Assembly: GCA_963920665.1 (NCBI GenBank)
Contig: OY987265.1
Location: forward strand, 33,981,001-34,045,000
DNA from: Straminergon stramineum
Taxonomy: Eukaryota > Streptophyta > Bryopsida > Hypnales > Calliergonaceae
Reading direction: 5' to 3'
DNA length: 64,000 bases
Positions 24,514 to 37,315 of the stretch are shown here, piece by piece. Each line of letters begins with the position of its first letter. Position 1 is the first letter of the stretch. The notes beneath the pieces are model-generated. The model made no database searches and was not told where the DNA came from. It worked only from the letters and a program-made list of their open reading frames with translations. A program made the translations under genes and the position numbers.

Positions 24514-27151
24514 GTAGCATATTGCAATAGGACAACAATCAATGAGTTTAATAGAGGAGCAAACAATGAGCATGAGCCATGAAGTAACAAATATTGAGCA
24601 TGAGGGTCAAGGTAGTGAGTATGAAGGCTTGTGATTGAGCATTCCAAGTGAAATATACAAAATTCATCCTAAACCAATCTGAAATGTGAATATAGTAAAC
24701 CAGAAGAATATATTCTACAACATTTACAAGAAGTTCAAAGAAATGACTAGTATTAGCTATTATGATTTTAATATGTGTTTATAAACACATTTACAAAGTC
24801 TTTACAAAAACATCCACAACATTAGGGGTTACACACTTAAATGTCTATAGTTGTGGGAAAAAAATAGTCTAAATCACAAATCTATAACCCTGAAATTGGA
24901 GAAACTACTCTCAAACCTTGAAATTCAACATACACCTAAGATCCCCCAACATTGCATTCCAAGAATGCTTACACCTCACATTAGAAATGTGCACAATATT
25001 AGCAACATATGACAATGCTTATACCTTGCTTTGGAAATCTGAACAGTATGAACAATAGACGATAGAATGCTCCCACCTCATATTGGAAATTTGCACAATA
25101 TGAGCAACACACGACAAAATTAGGACTTCGGGAAGAAGTACATGTAGACAAGTGTAATATAGCTTATGCATAAATTTATGGAATGGATTATGGAAAATTT
25201 ACCTTAGGTGTGCATCGCTGGGGTCACCCACATGTCGGGAGATGCAAACAAACCATTGCCTTTATGCACATTGATCTCCACGTGCCACCTTCTACGAATA
25301 CCTAAGCGAAGTATATGTAAATCTTGCATACTGAGGTCGCCAAGCGTTTCTGTGTGGATGTGTTTTGGAAGAATACATTGAAGCCTCCAAGACTTGCTGA
25401 AGACCTCCATGTTGCTATCAAAATGATGCAGCACCAACTTCCTCTTTCTTGATGTTGATAACCTCCCCGCAATGAGTTGCACATCATGCGACGCCAACCA
25501 CAATGTTGCCTATGGCATTGTGACCGCACCCACCTCTCAAGTTAGCTTTTAAATGGATGCCAAAGCTGCAAATATACATAGCCAATTCAATCGATCCATC
25601 CATCCCAAGGCGCTCAAATTGCATCCAAGGACAAGCAGGCAAACAACAATGGTCAAGGATGTAGCTAAAGAGGACATCATTGACAATGCCATTCATTTCT
25701 TCTATTGTTAAGGCCATCTCTAAACCCCTCCAAAAATACCAACCAAAATCCTTGCCCAACACTCCCAATGATTGTAAACTACCACGATCAACAAGAAGAA
25801 CTATGATTTGAAAACCCCAACAAAAGCAAGGTGCAACTATGAAAACTATTCACGCATTTTAGAAAATTCTGCCTTTCTTTCAAGCATTTGAGATTGAAAT
25901 TGAGAGTGGTGAAGAAGAAATCAAGCACCCTCAACTAAATCTACAACAAAGAAGATAATCTAGAAATGGGTGCTTACAAAATAGGTTTCAAGTTTAGAAG
26001 AAGACAACAATGATAGCATGAAGTCTTACCTTGTGCAAATTTTTTTGTTGCTTGATGACAAAATCACAGCTTATTGTCATCTGCCAAAACCAAATTCTTA
26101 GGCGCCAATTCAAACTCTTTGCATGCTCAAGTAATGATCACCCAGCCTGAAAATATCCCTTCACCAAGATCTACAGATTCTCGACTACACCCCCCAAACC
26201 TATACACAATATATCACATCCTAAAAGTATCAGTAGGGACCACATCATCACCCATCCCTCATCAAATTAATTAGGGTTCAGGATAAGAGTGACAATGTGT
26301 TACAAATCCAATAGTTAGGCTAGGATCCCCAAAGTGAGAGTGACATGAATAAGTATTAATAGGTTATTAAGTTATTATTGTTGTTCATCATTGACTATAA
26401 TTGATTTGCAAAATTTATAAATTAAGCAAATAGAATGAAAATAATTTTTTAAAAGATTAAAAGAACTACTACACTATATTGTTGGATACATAATCATTCA
26501 AGTTCTTTGCATTACCCCTCTATAAGCTATAAGTATGGGATTCTAGGTTGTATGTGAGAGTAACATTGGTGATAATGGATTCAAGGCCAATCCATTTTGC
26601 GTAAGTTGAATCATACTTGAATTTGTATTGTCCTAGTGCATGAGTGTAATAGTGCATCATAACTTTAATATTAGAATTTGAGTTAGTATTGTTGCTTGTA
26701 GGTGCGTTACAATTGGCCAAATCCACAAGTTGCTTCAATGATCCCTACGAGCTACCACCTATGCGCCTCCTCATTTTTTATATATGCCCAACCCACCAAG
26801 TACCCTCATCCACACCAACCAATACAGAAGTAGAAGAACCAGATTTTGTTGTTCAACATTTTTTCCTCTTCTTCTCTGTAGTTACAATAGAAGGCCATGT
26901 GATCGTAGAACACTATACAAAGAAAATACCCTCATGTGACCCAATCTCAACAAAACAATTTCTCAAGCATTATGAGCTCCTAATTTGTCACTTGGGACTT
27001 ATGGGGTTTTTTTTCCACTTTTCACAATTTAGTAGATAATTAGGTGTAAAAATCCCCCAAAGAGCCTAAGGCCAAAATATGTTGTGACATATTGAATTAG
27101 ATATTTGGACTTTTTTAGGGTTTTAGGTCTGGTTACTCCTTAGCTGCCCTC
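24514..27151. other. No supported gene
   Basis: AT-rich. Two minus-strand open stretches (25204-25503 and 25484-25768) are about 95 codons each, overlap in different frames and match no family I know. 26689-27039 is a third unassigned frame. None is reported as a gene. Confidence 0.45.
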
Positions 27152-28965
27152 CTATCATGCCCCTATTTCTTTGGGGTGCCCGAAGTCCTTTAGTGAGCAA
27201 GGGGGACCTTGGGGGTGACTTCCCAAGCCTTGCAATAGGCTAAGAAGGGAGAAATGAGAGACTTCGAAGAACAAAGGGCACAATAGTGCCTTAGTTAAGA
27301 AGAGCATAGTAGTATGTCACACATCTTTGGAAAGCTCCTGAGAATATGCTTATAACCGTCCAAAAAACGCGTGATTTGGACCAGTAGACTAGATGTTATG
27401 GCCGTTGAAAGGTGGGGGTGTCTTGGTGGCTCCAGGACACTCAAGGGCTAGGTGTGAGGGATTCCTAAGGAATCACTCAACAAAGCATGGCATGTAGCAT
27501 ATCATTGGAAAGCTACAAAGATAAGGAACCTAGAATGCCAAGCATTATGAGGTTCTAAGACATGAGCCAAAAGTTATGGCCAAGAGAAGGATCGTGGTGA
27601 AGGCATGACGCCACTCTTAGTGAACTTGAATCTTTGGAGGGCCATAACTTTGTGAGAACTTGTCCAAATGGGACAAGTGAGCAGTTCATCGGCATCTAAA
27701 GTAAAACAACGCATTGTAGTCAAAATTAGAAGTTCATATTCATGCCATAGCTGAATTTTTTTCATTTTTTTCCCACATAAGGACAAGTGTGAGAAACAAT
27801 GAGGGCATTTGAAATTATATTTTTTTGACAAAGAATGAATTTGCTATGAATTTTTGAAGTGTTCAACCCATTGTGGCCCATAAGAGCTTGTAGACTAACC
27901 TAGAACCAATAAAATTTGTATCCATCATGCTCATCTTACACACCTAAAGCAATCACAATAATTTCTACTGTGAAAGGCCTTAAAAAGTCACTTCCTACAA
28001 TGAAATTACACTAAAAAGTTAGAAGTTCCTAATGCAGTCACTAACCACTCCATTACTGTCAGGTAAGACATTGATTGTGGTCCAAATCTCATTTACTAAT
28101 GAAACCCATAATGGGGGTTGGAAAAAACCACAATAGGGTGACTTCCTAGGTGACCACTATGGGTCATTTGACCACAATGAGCTGTTTTACCTTAATCATC
28201 GTATAGATATCCAAGATGGACTCGCATGTGGGATTTTGAGACCTGACCATAAAGTTACACCGTTTGGAAGTTCAGGAGTCCAAACAGAGTTGGAACTTGG
28301 GGATTTTGGTTGGAAACGGGTGGGCTTCTGAAATCCAAGGGGGTTTGGGAAGTCCCTTTGACCCACAAGGGGGGGGGGGGCTACCAAATACTTCAGAGAG
28401 TACTATAAGGAGGGGTTGGTCTCCCCTTTCACTCCCTCTTGGAGCCTTGGTGAGTCCCGGTGACTCATGGGTGGTGATGTAACTTCACCACCGGCTTTAA
28501 GGCTCCTTGAAACACTTGTGTGTGTGTCTTGGGGCACTGGTTGGTTGGAGTCTCACTCCTTGCTAGGCCTTTGGTAATGTGTCTTGAGTTGTGAGTTTCG
28601 ATTAGTGTTGGTGTGAGAGTAGCAAATGCATAATGGGCCTAGTATGAAGTGGGGTGACGACCAAGGGCGGTTAGGACCATGGTGAGTAGTGCCACCATGA
28701 GTCCTAGCATAGTAAGATGGAAGTTCCACCCCATGTCACCAAGTGACATGCCAGGTGTCATGAGTAGAGTGCGTGTTGGTAGTCCTCGGACTGGGGCTTA
28801 ACAATGTGAATTAGAAATGAGAACAAATGTTGTGAATGCGTGGCATGTGCAATGTTAGTTAGTTGGGCCTAAGTGATATTGGAATTGGAGTGTGGTGAGC
28901 CATGAAAGTTGTGAAGGGCTCTTGAAGTTTATTTCGAGCTATAAGGTGTTACTAGGGCCGCAATA
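27152..28965 (+). mobile_element. LTR1 solo LTR with nested MITE F: left arm of the young palindrome
   Basis: Starts TATCATGCCCCTATTTC and ends at GTTACTAGGGCCGC. It is colinear with the solo LTRs at 41710 and 46289 apart from the 494-bp F insertion. It has a TATA-like ACTATAAGGAGGGG near 28406 followed by CT-rich DNA. It is repeated in reverse at 32349-34159 with almost no differences. Confidence 0.85.
27699..28192 (-). mobile_element. TA-flanked MITE family F in the left arm (494 bp)
   Basis: TA at 27697-27698 and 28193-28194. The uninterrupted target (GGCATCTACGCG) is present in the LTR1 copies at about 46720 and 42238. Confidence 0.85.
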
Positions 28966-30470
28966 TAATTGAAGGCAAAACGACTACCAAGGAATACAAG
29001 ACTTAGAACCAATTAAACAAGGAGATGTAAGGTGCAAAAGGAACCCCAAGACCCCTACAATTTGCAACAAGACTAGAAAAGGAAAGCAAAAGAGCAAGAA
29101 AAATACAAACACCGCCAAGGTTTTTGGCAAAACACCAAAAATTTCAACAAAGTGGAACCAACATACCGAAATACAAAATGGAGGTGAAGTGAGAGGAGAA
29201 GGGCGCCCTTTTTATAGGTGGATGGATACTCTCATTCCCCTCAAGGTTACAAGCTAGAAACTCCGTCCCCATGGATGGAAACCCTAAAACCCTAGATTTC
29301 CTCCGAGATTTTTACATACGTAGGGCATTGACAAATCCTAGATTGCCTTGGAATTTCTACTTATACTAGGGATTTGACATCTAAGCTTTCCACCACTCAC
29401 GAGCCAAGAACCTTGCCTCCAAGAAGGAAACTTCTAACCCTAATCTTCACAAGATCTATGTACAATCTTAATTGAGTGTTGACTTCTACGCTCTTATGTT
29501 GATCCACTTTTAATTTTTGGAGTTTAACTCCAATTGGCAAACGGATTGTGCCGTTAGCTCTAGAAGGCCATTTTTAGTCTTCGAAACCCACCAACCCCCT
29601 TTTCTTCCTCAAATAATCCATTGAAACCTATCGTCATCCCTCATCAAAAAAGGGTTAAAAATCTAGCTTGTTGGTGTTGCCTTTTTAAGCAAGGTGATTG
29701 GCCAGGGAGATTTAGAAGGTACAAGGGGGTAAGAAAAGACCTTTCATTGAATTTGTTTTGAATTTGTATGCTCTCGAGATGCTAGTCAACTCCTCATCCA
29801 CACTACCATGTCGTTTAATTTGGAAGGAATCTCCCGGTTCGGGCACCTTTCGCTATCAAAATGTCACGAAACTTGTCAGGGAGTCTTATTAACATAAAAA
29901 AAACTACCCTAATTTTTAGGGAGATTTACCGCCCTCCGAGAAATTTCCACGAATTTCCCATAGTGGGTTTCAGTGGTTGACAGTCCAAAAAGGATATTTC
30001 TACAAGTTAGAAAATTTCCAGACTTTTTGTGGAACCTTTCAAGGAGTCCTACAATGCTCATGCAAGCTCATATTTTTATTTTGCACATGTAGGGATGAGG
30101 AGGATAAATCCCACCTTCCACTAATTACATAGAAAATAGGGAAATTTTTGTATATGAAGAAATCTTGGCAAATAGACTCTGCTTCCGATTTCCTAGGACA
30201 CCCTAGACCCTAGATACACACTTGAAACTTGTGAATTCCTCCACAAGCCAATCTTGATGTCGTAACCCTTGCAATGCTAACAATTGAAGCTCTACGGTTT
30301 CAACAATGGAATGGGGAAACGGGGACCTACCTAGGGACCTCACAAGGCTTCTCTTAGCACAATTTCTAGCTAGCTATAGCTACTATTTACTAGACTAGAG
30401 CATATTTAGGCAACTACACTCAAATCCACTAATTTTCACCGTTTGTGGTTCTAACATATGTACAAGTAGT
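28966..30470 (-). mobile_element. LTR2-like segment at the palindrome centre, first copy
   Basis: About 1.5 kb between the inner ends of the LTR1 arms. On the minus strand it has CCTATAAAAAGGGCGCCC (about 29203-29220), a TATA box with a leader, and it resembles 18826-20235. No coding frame. Confidence 0.6.
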
Positions 30471-30579
30471 ATCGTGGCCCTAGTAACACCTTATAGCTCG
30501 AAATAAACTTCAAGAGCCCTTCACAACTTTCATGGCTCACCACACTCCAATTCCAATATCACTTAGGCCCAACTAACTA
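30471..30579 (-). repeat. First 109 bp of the right LTR1 arm, cut by the gap
   Basis: Reverse complement of 28860-28965. The same sequence starts again at 32349, where it continues into the full arm. Confidence 0.85.
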
Positions 30580-30779
30580 NNNNNNNNNNNNNNNNNNNNN
30601 NNNNNNNNNNNNNNNNNNNNNNNNNNNNNNNNNNNNNNNNNNNNNNNNNNNNNNNNNNNNNNNNNNNNNNNNNNNNNNNNNNNNNNNNNNNNNNNNNNNN
30701 NNNNNNNNNNNNNNNNNNNNNNNNNNNNNNNNNNNNNNNNNNNNNNNNNNNNNNNNNNNNNNNNNNNNNNNNNNNNNNN
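30580..30779. other. Assembly gap of exactly 200 N
   Basis: Round-number gap. Sequence to its left (28918-30579) and right (30780-32457) is the same about 1.66 kb in the same orientation. Confidence 1.
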
Positions 30780-32348
30780 GCTCTTGAAGTTTATTTCGAG
30801 CTATAAGGTGTTACTAGGGCCGCAATATAATTGAAGGCAAAAACGACTACCAAGGAATACAAGACTTAGAACCAATTAAACAAGGAGATGTAAGGTGCAA
30901 AAGGAACCCCAAGACCCCTACAATTTGCAACAAGACTAGATAAGGAAAGCAAAAGAGCAAGAAAAATACAAACACCGCCAAGGTTTTTGGCAAAAACACC
31001 AAAAATTTCAACAAAGTGGAACCAACATACCGAAATACAAAATGGAGGTGAAGTGAGAGGAGAAGGGCGCCCTTTTTATAGGTGGATGGATACTCTCATT
31101 CCCCTCAAGGTTACAAGCTAGAAACTACCGTCCCCATGGATGAAACCCTAAAACCTAGATTTCCTCCGAGATTTTTACATACGTAGGGCATTGACAAATC
31201 CTAGATTGCCTTGGAATTTCTACTTATACTAGGGATTTGACATCTAAGCTTTCCACCACTCACCGAGCCAAGAACCTTGCCTCCAAGAAGGAAACTTCTG
31301 AACCCTAATCTTCACAAGATCTATGTACAATCTTAATTGAGTGTTGACTTCTACGCTCTTATGTTGATCCACTTTTAATTTTTGGAGTTTACACTCCAAT
31401 TGGCAAACGGATTGTGCCGTTAGCTCTAGAAGGCCATTTTTAGTCTTCGAAACCCACCAACCCCCTTTTCTTCCTCAAATAATCCATTGAAACCTATCGT
31501 CATCCCTCATCAAAAAAGGGTTAAAAATCTAGCTTGTTGGTGTTGCCTTTTTAAGCAAGGTGATTGGCCAGGGAGATTTAGAAGGTACAAGGGGGTAAGA
31601 AAAGACCTTTCATTGAATTTGTTTTGAATTTGTATGCTCTCGAGATGCTAGTCAACTCCTCATCCACACTACCATGTCGTTTAATTTGGAAGGAATCTCC
31701 CGGTTCGGGCACCTTTCGCTATCAAAATGTCACGAAACTTGTCAGGGAGTCTTATTAACATAAAAAAAACTACCCTAATTTTTAGGGAGATTTACCGCCC
31801 TCCGAGAAATTTCCACGAATTTCCCATAGTGGGTTTCAGTGGTTGACAGTCCAAAAAGGATATTTCTACAAGTTAGAAAATTTCCAGACTTTTTGTGGAA
31901 CCTTTCAAGGAGTCCTACAATGCTCATGCAAGCTCATATTTTATTTTGCACATGTAGGGATGAGGAGGATAAATCCCACCTTCCACTAATTACATAGAAA
32001 ATAGGGAAATTTTTGTATATGAAGAAATCTTGGCAAATAGACTCTGCTATCCGATTTCCTAGGACACCCTAGACCCTAGATACACACTTGAAACTTGTGA
32101 ATTCCTCCACAAGCCAATCTTGATGTCGTAACCCTTGCAATGCTAACAATTGAAGCTCTACGGTTTCAACAATGGAATGGGGAAACGGGGACCTACCTAG
32201 GGACCTCACAAGGCTTCTCTTAGCACAATTTTCTACAATTTCTAGCTAGCTATAGCTACTATTTACTAGACTAGAGCATATTTAGGCAACTACACTCAAA
32301 TCCACTAATTTTCACCGTTTGTGGTTCTAACATATGTACAAGTAGTAT
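30780..32348 (-). mobile_element. LTR2-like segment, second copy (probable assembly duplicate)
   Basis: Direct repeat of 28918-30470, differing by roughly a dozen mostly single-base indels (for example ACTACCG for ACTCCG, CACCGAG for CACGAG) and about one substitution. This pattern is typical of a poorly polished contig end. An 11-bp duplication (TTTTCTACAAT) occurs near 32230. Confidence 0.75.
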
Positions 32349-34159
32349 CGTGGCCCTAGTAACACCTTATAGCTCGAAATAAACTTCAAGAGCCCTTCAC
32401 AACTTTCATGGCTCACCACACTCCAATTCCAATATCACTTAGGCCCAACTAACTAACATTGCACATGCCACGCATTCACAACATTTGTTCTCATTTCTAA
32501 TTCACATTGTTAAGCCCCAGTCCGAGGACTACCAACACGCACTCTACTCATGACACCTGGCATGTCACTTGGTGACATGGGGTGGAACTTCCATCTTACT
32601 ATGCTAGGACTCATGGTGGCACTACTCACCATGGTCCTAACCGCCCTTGGTCGTCACCCCACTTCATACTAGGCCCATTATGCATTTGCTACTCTCACAC
32701 CAACACTAATCGAAACTCACAACTCAAGACACATTACCAAAGGCCTAGCAAGGAGTGAGACTCCAACCAACCAGTGCCCCAAGACACACACACAAGTGTT
32801 TCAAGGAGCCTTAAAGCCGGTGGTGAAGTTACATCACCACCCATGAGTCACCGGGACTCACCAAGGCTCCAAGAGGGAGTGAAAGGGGAGACCAACCCCT
32901 CCTTATAGTACTCTCTGAAGTATTTGGTAGCCCCCCCCCCCCTTGTGGGTCAAAGGGACTTCCCAAACCCCCTTGGATTTCAGAAGCCCACCCGTTTCCA
33001 ACCAAAATCCCCAAGTTCCAACTCTGTTTGGACTCCTGAACTTCCAAACGGTGTAACTTTATGGTCAGGTCTCAAAATCCCACATGCGAGTCCATCTTGG
33101 ATATCTATACGATGATTAAGGTAAAACAGCTCATTGTGGTCAAATGACCCATAGTGGTCACCTAGGAAGTCACCCTATTGTGGTTTTTTCCAACCCCCAT
33201 TATGGGTTTCATTAGTAAATGAGATTTGGACCACAATCAATGTCTTACCTGACAGTAATGGAGTGGTTAGTGACTGCATTAGGAACTTCTAACTTTTTAG
33301 TGTAATTTCATTGTAGGAAGTGACTTTTTAAGGCCTTTCACAGTAGAAATTATTGTGATTGCTTTAGGTGTGTAAGATGAGCATGATGGATACAAATTTT
33401 ATTGGTTCTAGGTTAGTCTACAAGCTCTTATGGGCCACAATGGGTTGAACACTTCAAAAATTCATAGCAAATTCATTCTTTGTCAAAAAAATATAATTTC
33501 AAATGCCCTCATTGTTTCTCACACTTGTCCTTATGTGGGAAAAAAATGAAAAAAATTCAGCTATGGCATGAATATGAACTTCTAATTTTGACTACAATGC
33601 GTTGTTTTACTTTAGATGCCGATGAACTGCTCACTTGTCCCATTTGGACAAGTTCTCACAAAGTTATGGCCCTCCAAAGATTCAAGTTCACTAAGAGTGG
33701 CGTCATGCCTTCACCACGATCCTTCTCTTGGCCATAACTTTTGGCTCATGTCTTAGAACCTCATAATGCTTGGCATTCTAGGTTCCTTATCTTTGTAGCT
33801 TTCCAATGATATGCTACATGCCATGCTTTGTTGAGTGATTCCTTAGGAATCCCTCACACCTAGCCCTTGAGTGTCCTGGAGCCACCAAGACACCCCCACC
33901 TTTCAACGGCCATAACATCTAGTCTACTGGTCCAAATCACGCGTTTTTTGGACGGTTATAAGCATATTCTCAGGAGCTTTCCAAAGATGTGTGACATACT
34001 ACTATGCTCTTCTTAACTAAGGCACTATTGTGCCCTTTGTTCTTCGAAGTCTCTCATTTCTCCCTTCTTAGCCTATTGCAAGGCTTGGGAAGTCACCCCC
34101 AAGGTCCCCCTTGCTCACTAAAGGACTTCGGGCACCCCAAAGAGATAGGGGCGTGATAG
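32349..34159 (-). mobile_element. LTR1 solo LTR with nested MITE F: right arm of the young palindrome
   Basis: Reverse complement of 27152-28965. Short open stretches in both arms translate identically. The only differences I saw are near the outer end (CACGCC against CATGCC, ATCTC against ATTTC). Confidence 0.85.
33119..33612 (+). mobile_element. TA-flanked MITE family F in the right arm (494 bp)
   Basis: Mirror of 27699-28192, same insertion point in LTR1, TA at 33117-33118 and 33613-33614. Confidence 0.85.
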
Positions 34160-34256
34160 CCCAAGTGATACTGGAATTGAAGCCTAATGAGCCTTGCAAG
34201 TTGTAAAGTGCTCTAGAGGCTATTTAAAGATGTAATGTGTTATTAGGACCGCGACA
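34160..34256 (+). mobile_element. LTR1 3'-end fragment, abutting the palindrome
   Basis: CCCAAGTGATACTGGAATTG through GTTATTAGGACCGCGACA matches the last 97 bp of LTR1 on the plus strand, ending in CA. It joins the outer end of the inverted right arm without spacer. Confidence 0.7.
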
Positions 34257-35449
34257 ACCCCTAACTTGATTTTCAAGAAAACTAACTTTTGCAACTTTAG
34301 AAATCTGAAATCTTTGAAGGCAAACTTCGTATTAGTCTTCAACACCTTAATTATGAGTGCAAATTTTGGTTGCTCTTCAATTGCACCTTTATTGATGATT
34401 TTTTGCGAAAGTTACTTCTAGAAGTGTTGAATAAAAAAACATCTTCTTATTAGAGAGGAATCTCCAAAAAAAGATCGTGCCATTGGAATCCTAAGATGTT
34501 CTCCGGTATAAGAACCATCTTTAGACTATCGGCTATTTCAATTGTTATCTTACTTGGATAATGAATTCTACCATCCATTTTGTATCTTTTTTTCTTTTTC
34601 TTCAAATTGGCTAGTAAACTTAACTTAATTCAACTAAGAGGTGTGGAATGTGCTTTACTAGTTCTAGAGATGAATTTAAGTTACTTGAATTTCTATGACT
34701 TTCTATTTTAGCCAATTTGTTTTCATATCCAACCAATTTGGCCATTTTTGCACTTAAGTAAATGTTCCCAAGGTACAACTCTAGCATGTATTTCCTATTA
34801 CCTTGGATTGGATTTCTACTTCAACTAAAATATCTATTCTCCTTCAAATAGTCAAATTTGAGTTTCTTTTACACATTGAGAGTTCATAGGGACAAAATTT
34901 AGGATTGATAGATACATTCTATTTCTAACATAATTATTTTTTTAGACTTATAAATCTCACACCTATCTGTCAAACATAAAGAAAAAAAAATTTGGGCCTA
35001 AAGTGACAACTTAGATAGCAATTGCCTTATGCCTCCGACAATGTTGCTTGGTCTAGTTAGTACTTCTACAATTGATATTCAATTTCGACATGTGCCAAAA
35101 ATAAAATAATGTTTTTAAAATAGTTTATTTCAATGAATCCTACTACAAAAAATGAATTTCTTTTGAATTAATGAATTCTAATGAGCTATTGTAGAATATA
35201 TGCACTAATAGACTAAATCTATATACTTACATATTCTGATATGCCTATATTTCCCCCCTAATTTCATTTTTTCTTTAATTCCTAAAGGATCATCTTCCAC
35301 AAATAGGCTTTTTAGAAGTTTGGGTACTTACAATCATTATTTTTGGCATGATTTCTTTTAACCTTTTTCTAAACATAGAAGAATAAATTAGCTTTATGGA
35401 AATGTGATGTTTATTTTAATTGGTGACTTGTAGAAAAAGTTATGCCACC
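34257..35449. other. No gene seen
   Basis: AT-rich; no frame or repeat boundary recognised. Confidence 0.5.
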
Positions 35450-36199
35450 CAAAGTAATAAAAGTCAAACCTAGGCATCAAAACCTAGTAAAAAAACCCTT
35501 GAAATAAATGTTATAAAATTAGTTTCTCATAGAATATATTTATATCCATGTAGAAAGCTTTGATTCATTCCCTTAGTATTAGTAATGTGGAAGTTATTAA
35601 GACTCTTTTCTAAGGGCAATCAAAGCATCTATTTGGAAATATAACCGAGAATATAACGCGTAGGATTCAATTTTACAATTTTTGAAGAAAAGAATTTCCA
35701 TAGAGTTTAAATTGCTTAATACAACAATCTCACCATTAAGATTGATATGTTTTAGTTCCATTTTAGTTCTAGTAATTAACAAATTTTTTTTCCTTGCATC
35801 ATATATAGTTACCAACTTCTACTTAACAATTTTCTAAAGAATAAAAATCTCCTTTGGGGGAAATTTTTTCCCTATCTTTTGAACACAAGTTTACATCATA
35901 AAGATTTACACCTAGAAATTCTATAGCTCAAAAATTTGAGATTATAAGAAATTCAAAGTCTAAGATTTAAATCTTATATTACAAAGTAAAATAATTTGAA
36001 TAGTTAAATATCATACAATCTACATATTCAAAGTTTCTGAATTCTTTCCACAAATTCTAATAAAATTCTTGTGCAATATTCTCATTTAGATATGCAAAAA
36101 ATGACAATTTTTACATTCTTAATTCTTTGCATTACAAAGGATACGGTTTTAGGACAGATTTTGGTAAATCACAATCTTGGAACTTAATTAAGGGGTTAA
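35450..36199 (-). mobile_element. Decayed family C element
   Basis: Blocks shared with C copies (GAAAGCTTTGATTCATTCC, AAGTTATTAAGACTC, GGGCAATCAAAGCATCT), ending AAGGGGTTAA at 36199. The left end is not clear. Confidence 0.45.
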
Positions 36200-37315
36200 A
36201 TTTAAGTGCTTAACAACTATAAAATATTCTACTTGGCATTTTGTAAAAGAAAACTTTTGACGTCTTCACTACTATGATGCATCACATGTACTATCACCAT
36301 AATGATTTTTAATTGTCAAATTATATGATCCCTACAACTTAATTGCACTTTTGAGGTCCACTAAAATGTTATACATGCAATGACCTACTTTCCTTCAAGG
36401 GAAAATTAAAACAATCTTAAGACATCATCAATAAGTGCATTGAAGGCATGATGAGCAAATACCATGCTCTTGAATAGATTGTGCTCTAATAAATCTAGAT
36501 AACAAATAGGTACTTATTGCAAGAACATTCAACAACAAAACATTAAAACCAAGACACACATTTTGAAAAATCTATTAATTGAACTTTTAAGATCACATAA
36601 TTTTTGCATACAAAATTCACACACCAATCGTACAAAATGCCTTTGCATAGCAAAAAATTGCCTCTCTTTGACTGAAAAATGAGACCTCATTTTCCTACAA
36701 TCATACACGCAATCTACTCAAAGACAACTCATCCTACTAGAATCATCCACACTAAAAATGAGAGAGTGACCAGCTTAATTAAGAATGAAGCAAAATTTAA
36801 CCTCAAATGGGATCTTCATTGCTGTCCAAGCCCAACAATTTTATTGGCTTTGGACCAAAGAGGAGAAGGCTTTGCATTCACAGAAACTCCACGAGAGGAA
36901 GTGTCCGTTGGACTAGGACCTTTCTCTTCAAGCAAGCGGCCAGTGCTACAGGCACAGAGCCTCTTCACAGTGTAGCTGCTTCAGTTACAAAAGCCTGGTT
37001 TTATTACGGAAAATTGTGATCTGGAATGGCTGACCAGGGAAAACGAACGACATGTGAGTGCTACTCACCGTCTTCCTGTCGCGATTGTCGACAGGCCAGG
37101 GTGATCGAATACGTACGTTCAAACGCAATCTGTTGCAACGAATAATTAATCCGCCGCAAATTACTAACAATTTTGTACACAGTACGATATTCTGGATCCA
37201 ATTAATACCTGGTAGGAATTAAACAATCTTGGGTTGATCGGATGGAGTACCAGATGGAGTGGCAGGAAAGATTCAAGCTTTGCATTCATGGAGTGGCGAG
37301 CAACGGCGAACGAAT
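36200..37315. other. Downstream flank of the GT2 gene
   Basis: No independent gene seen. From about 36800 GC content rises towards the gene; this probably includes its 3' UTR on the minus strand. Confidence 0.45.

Noticed and set aside
25204..25768. Two overlapping minus-strand frames of about 95 codons
   Set aside because: No recognisable domain, no convincing junction, and typical length for chance frames here.
28196..28482. Short open frames repeated exactly at 32829-33115
   Set aside because: They are LTR1 sequence repeated by the palindrome; identical translation reflects identical DNA, not selection on protein.
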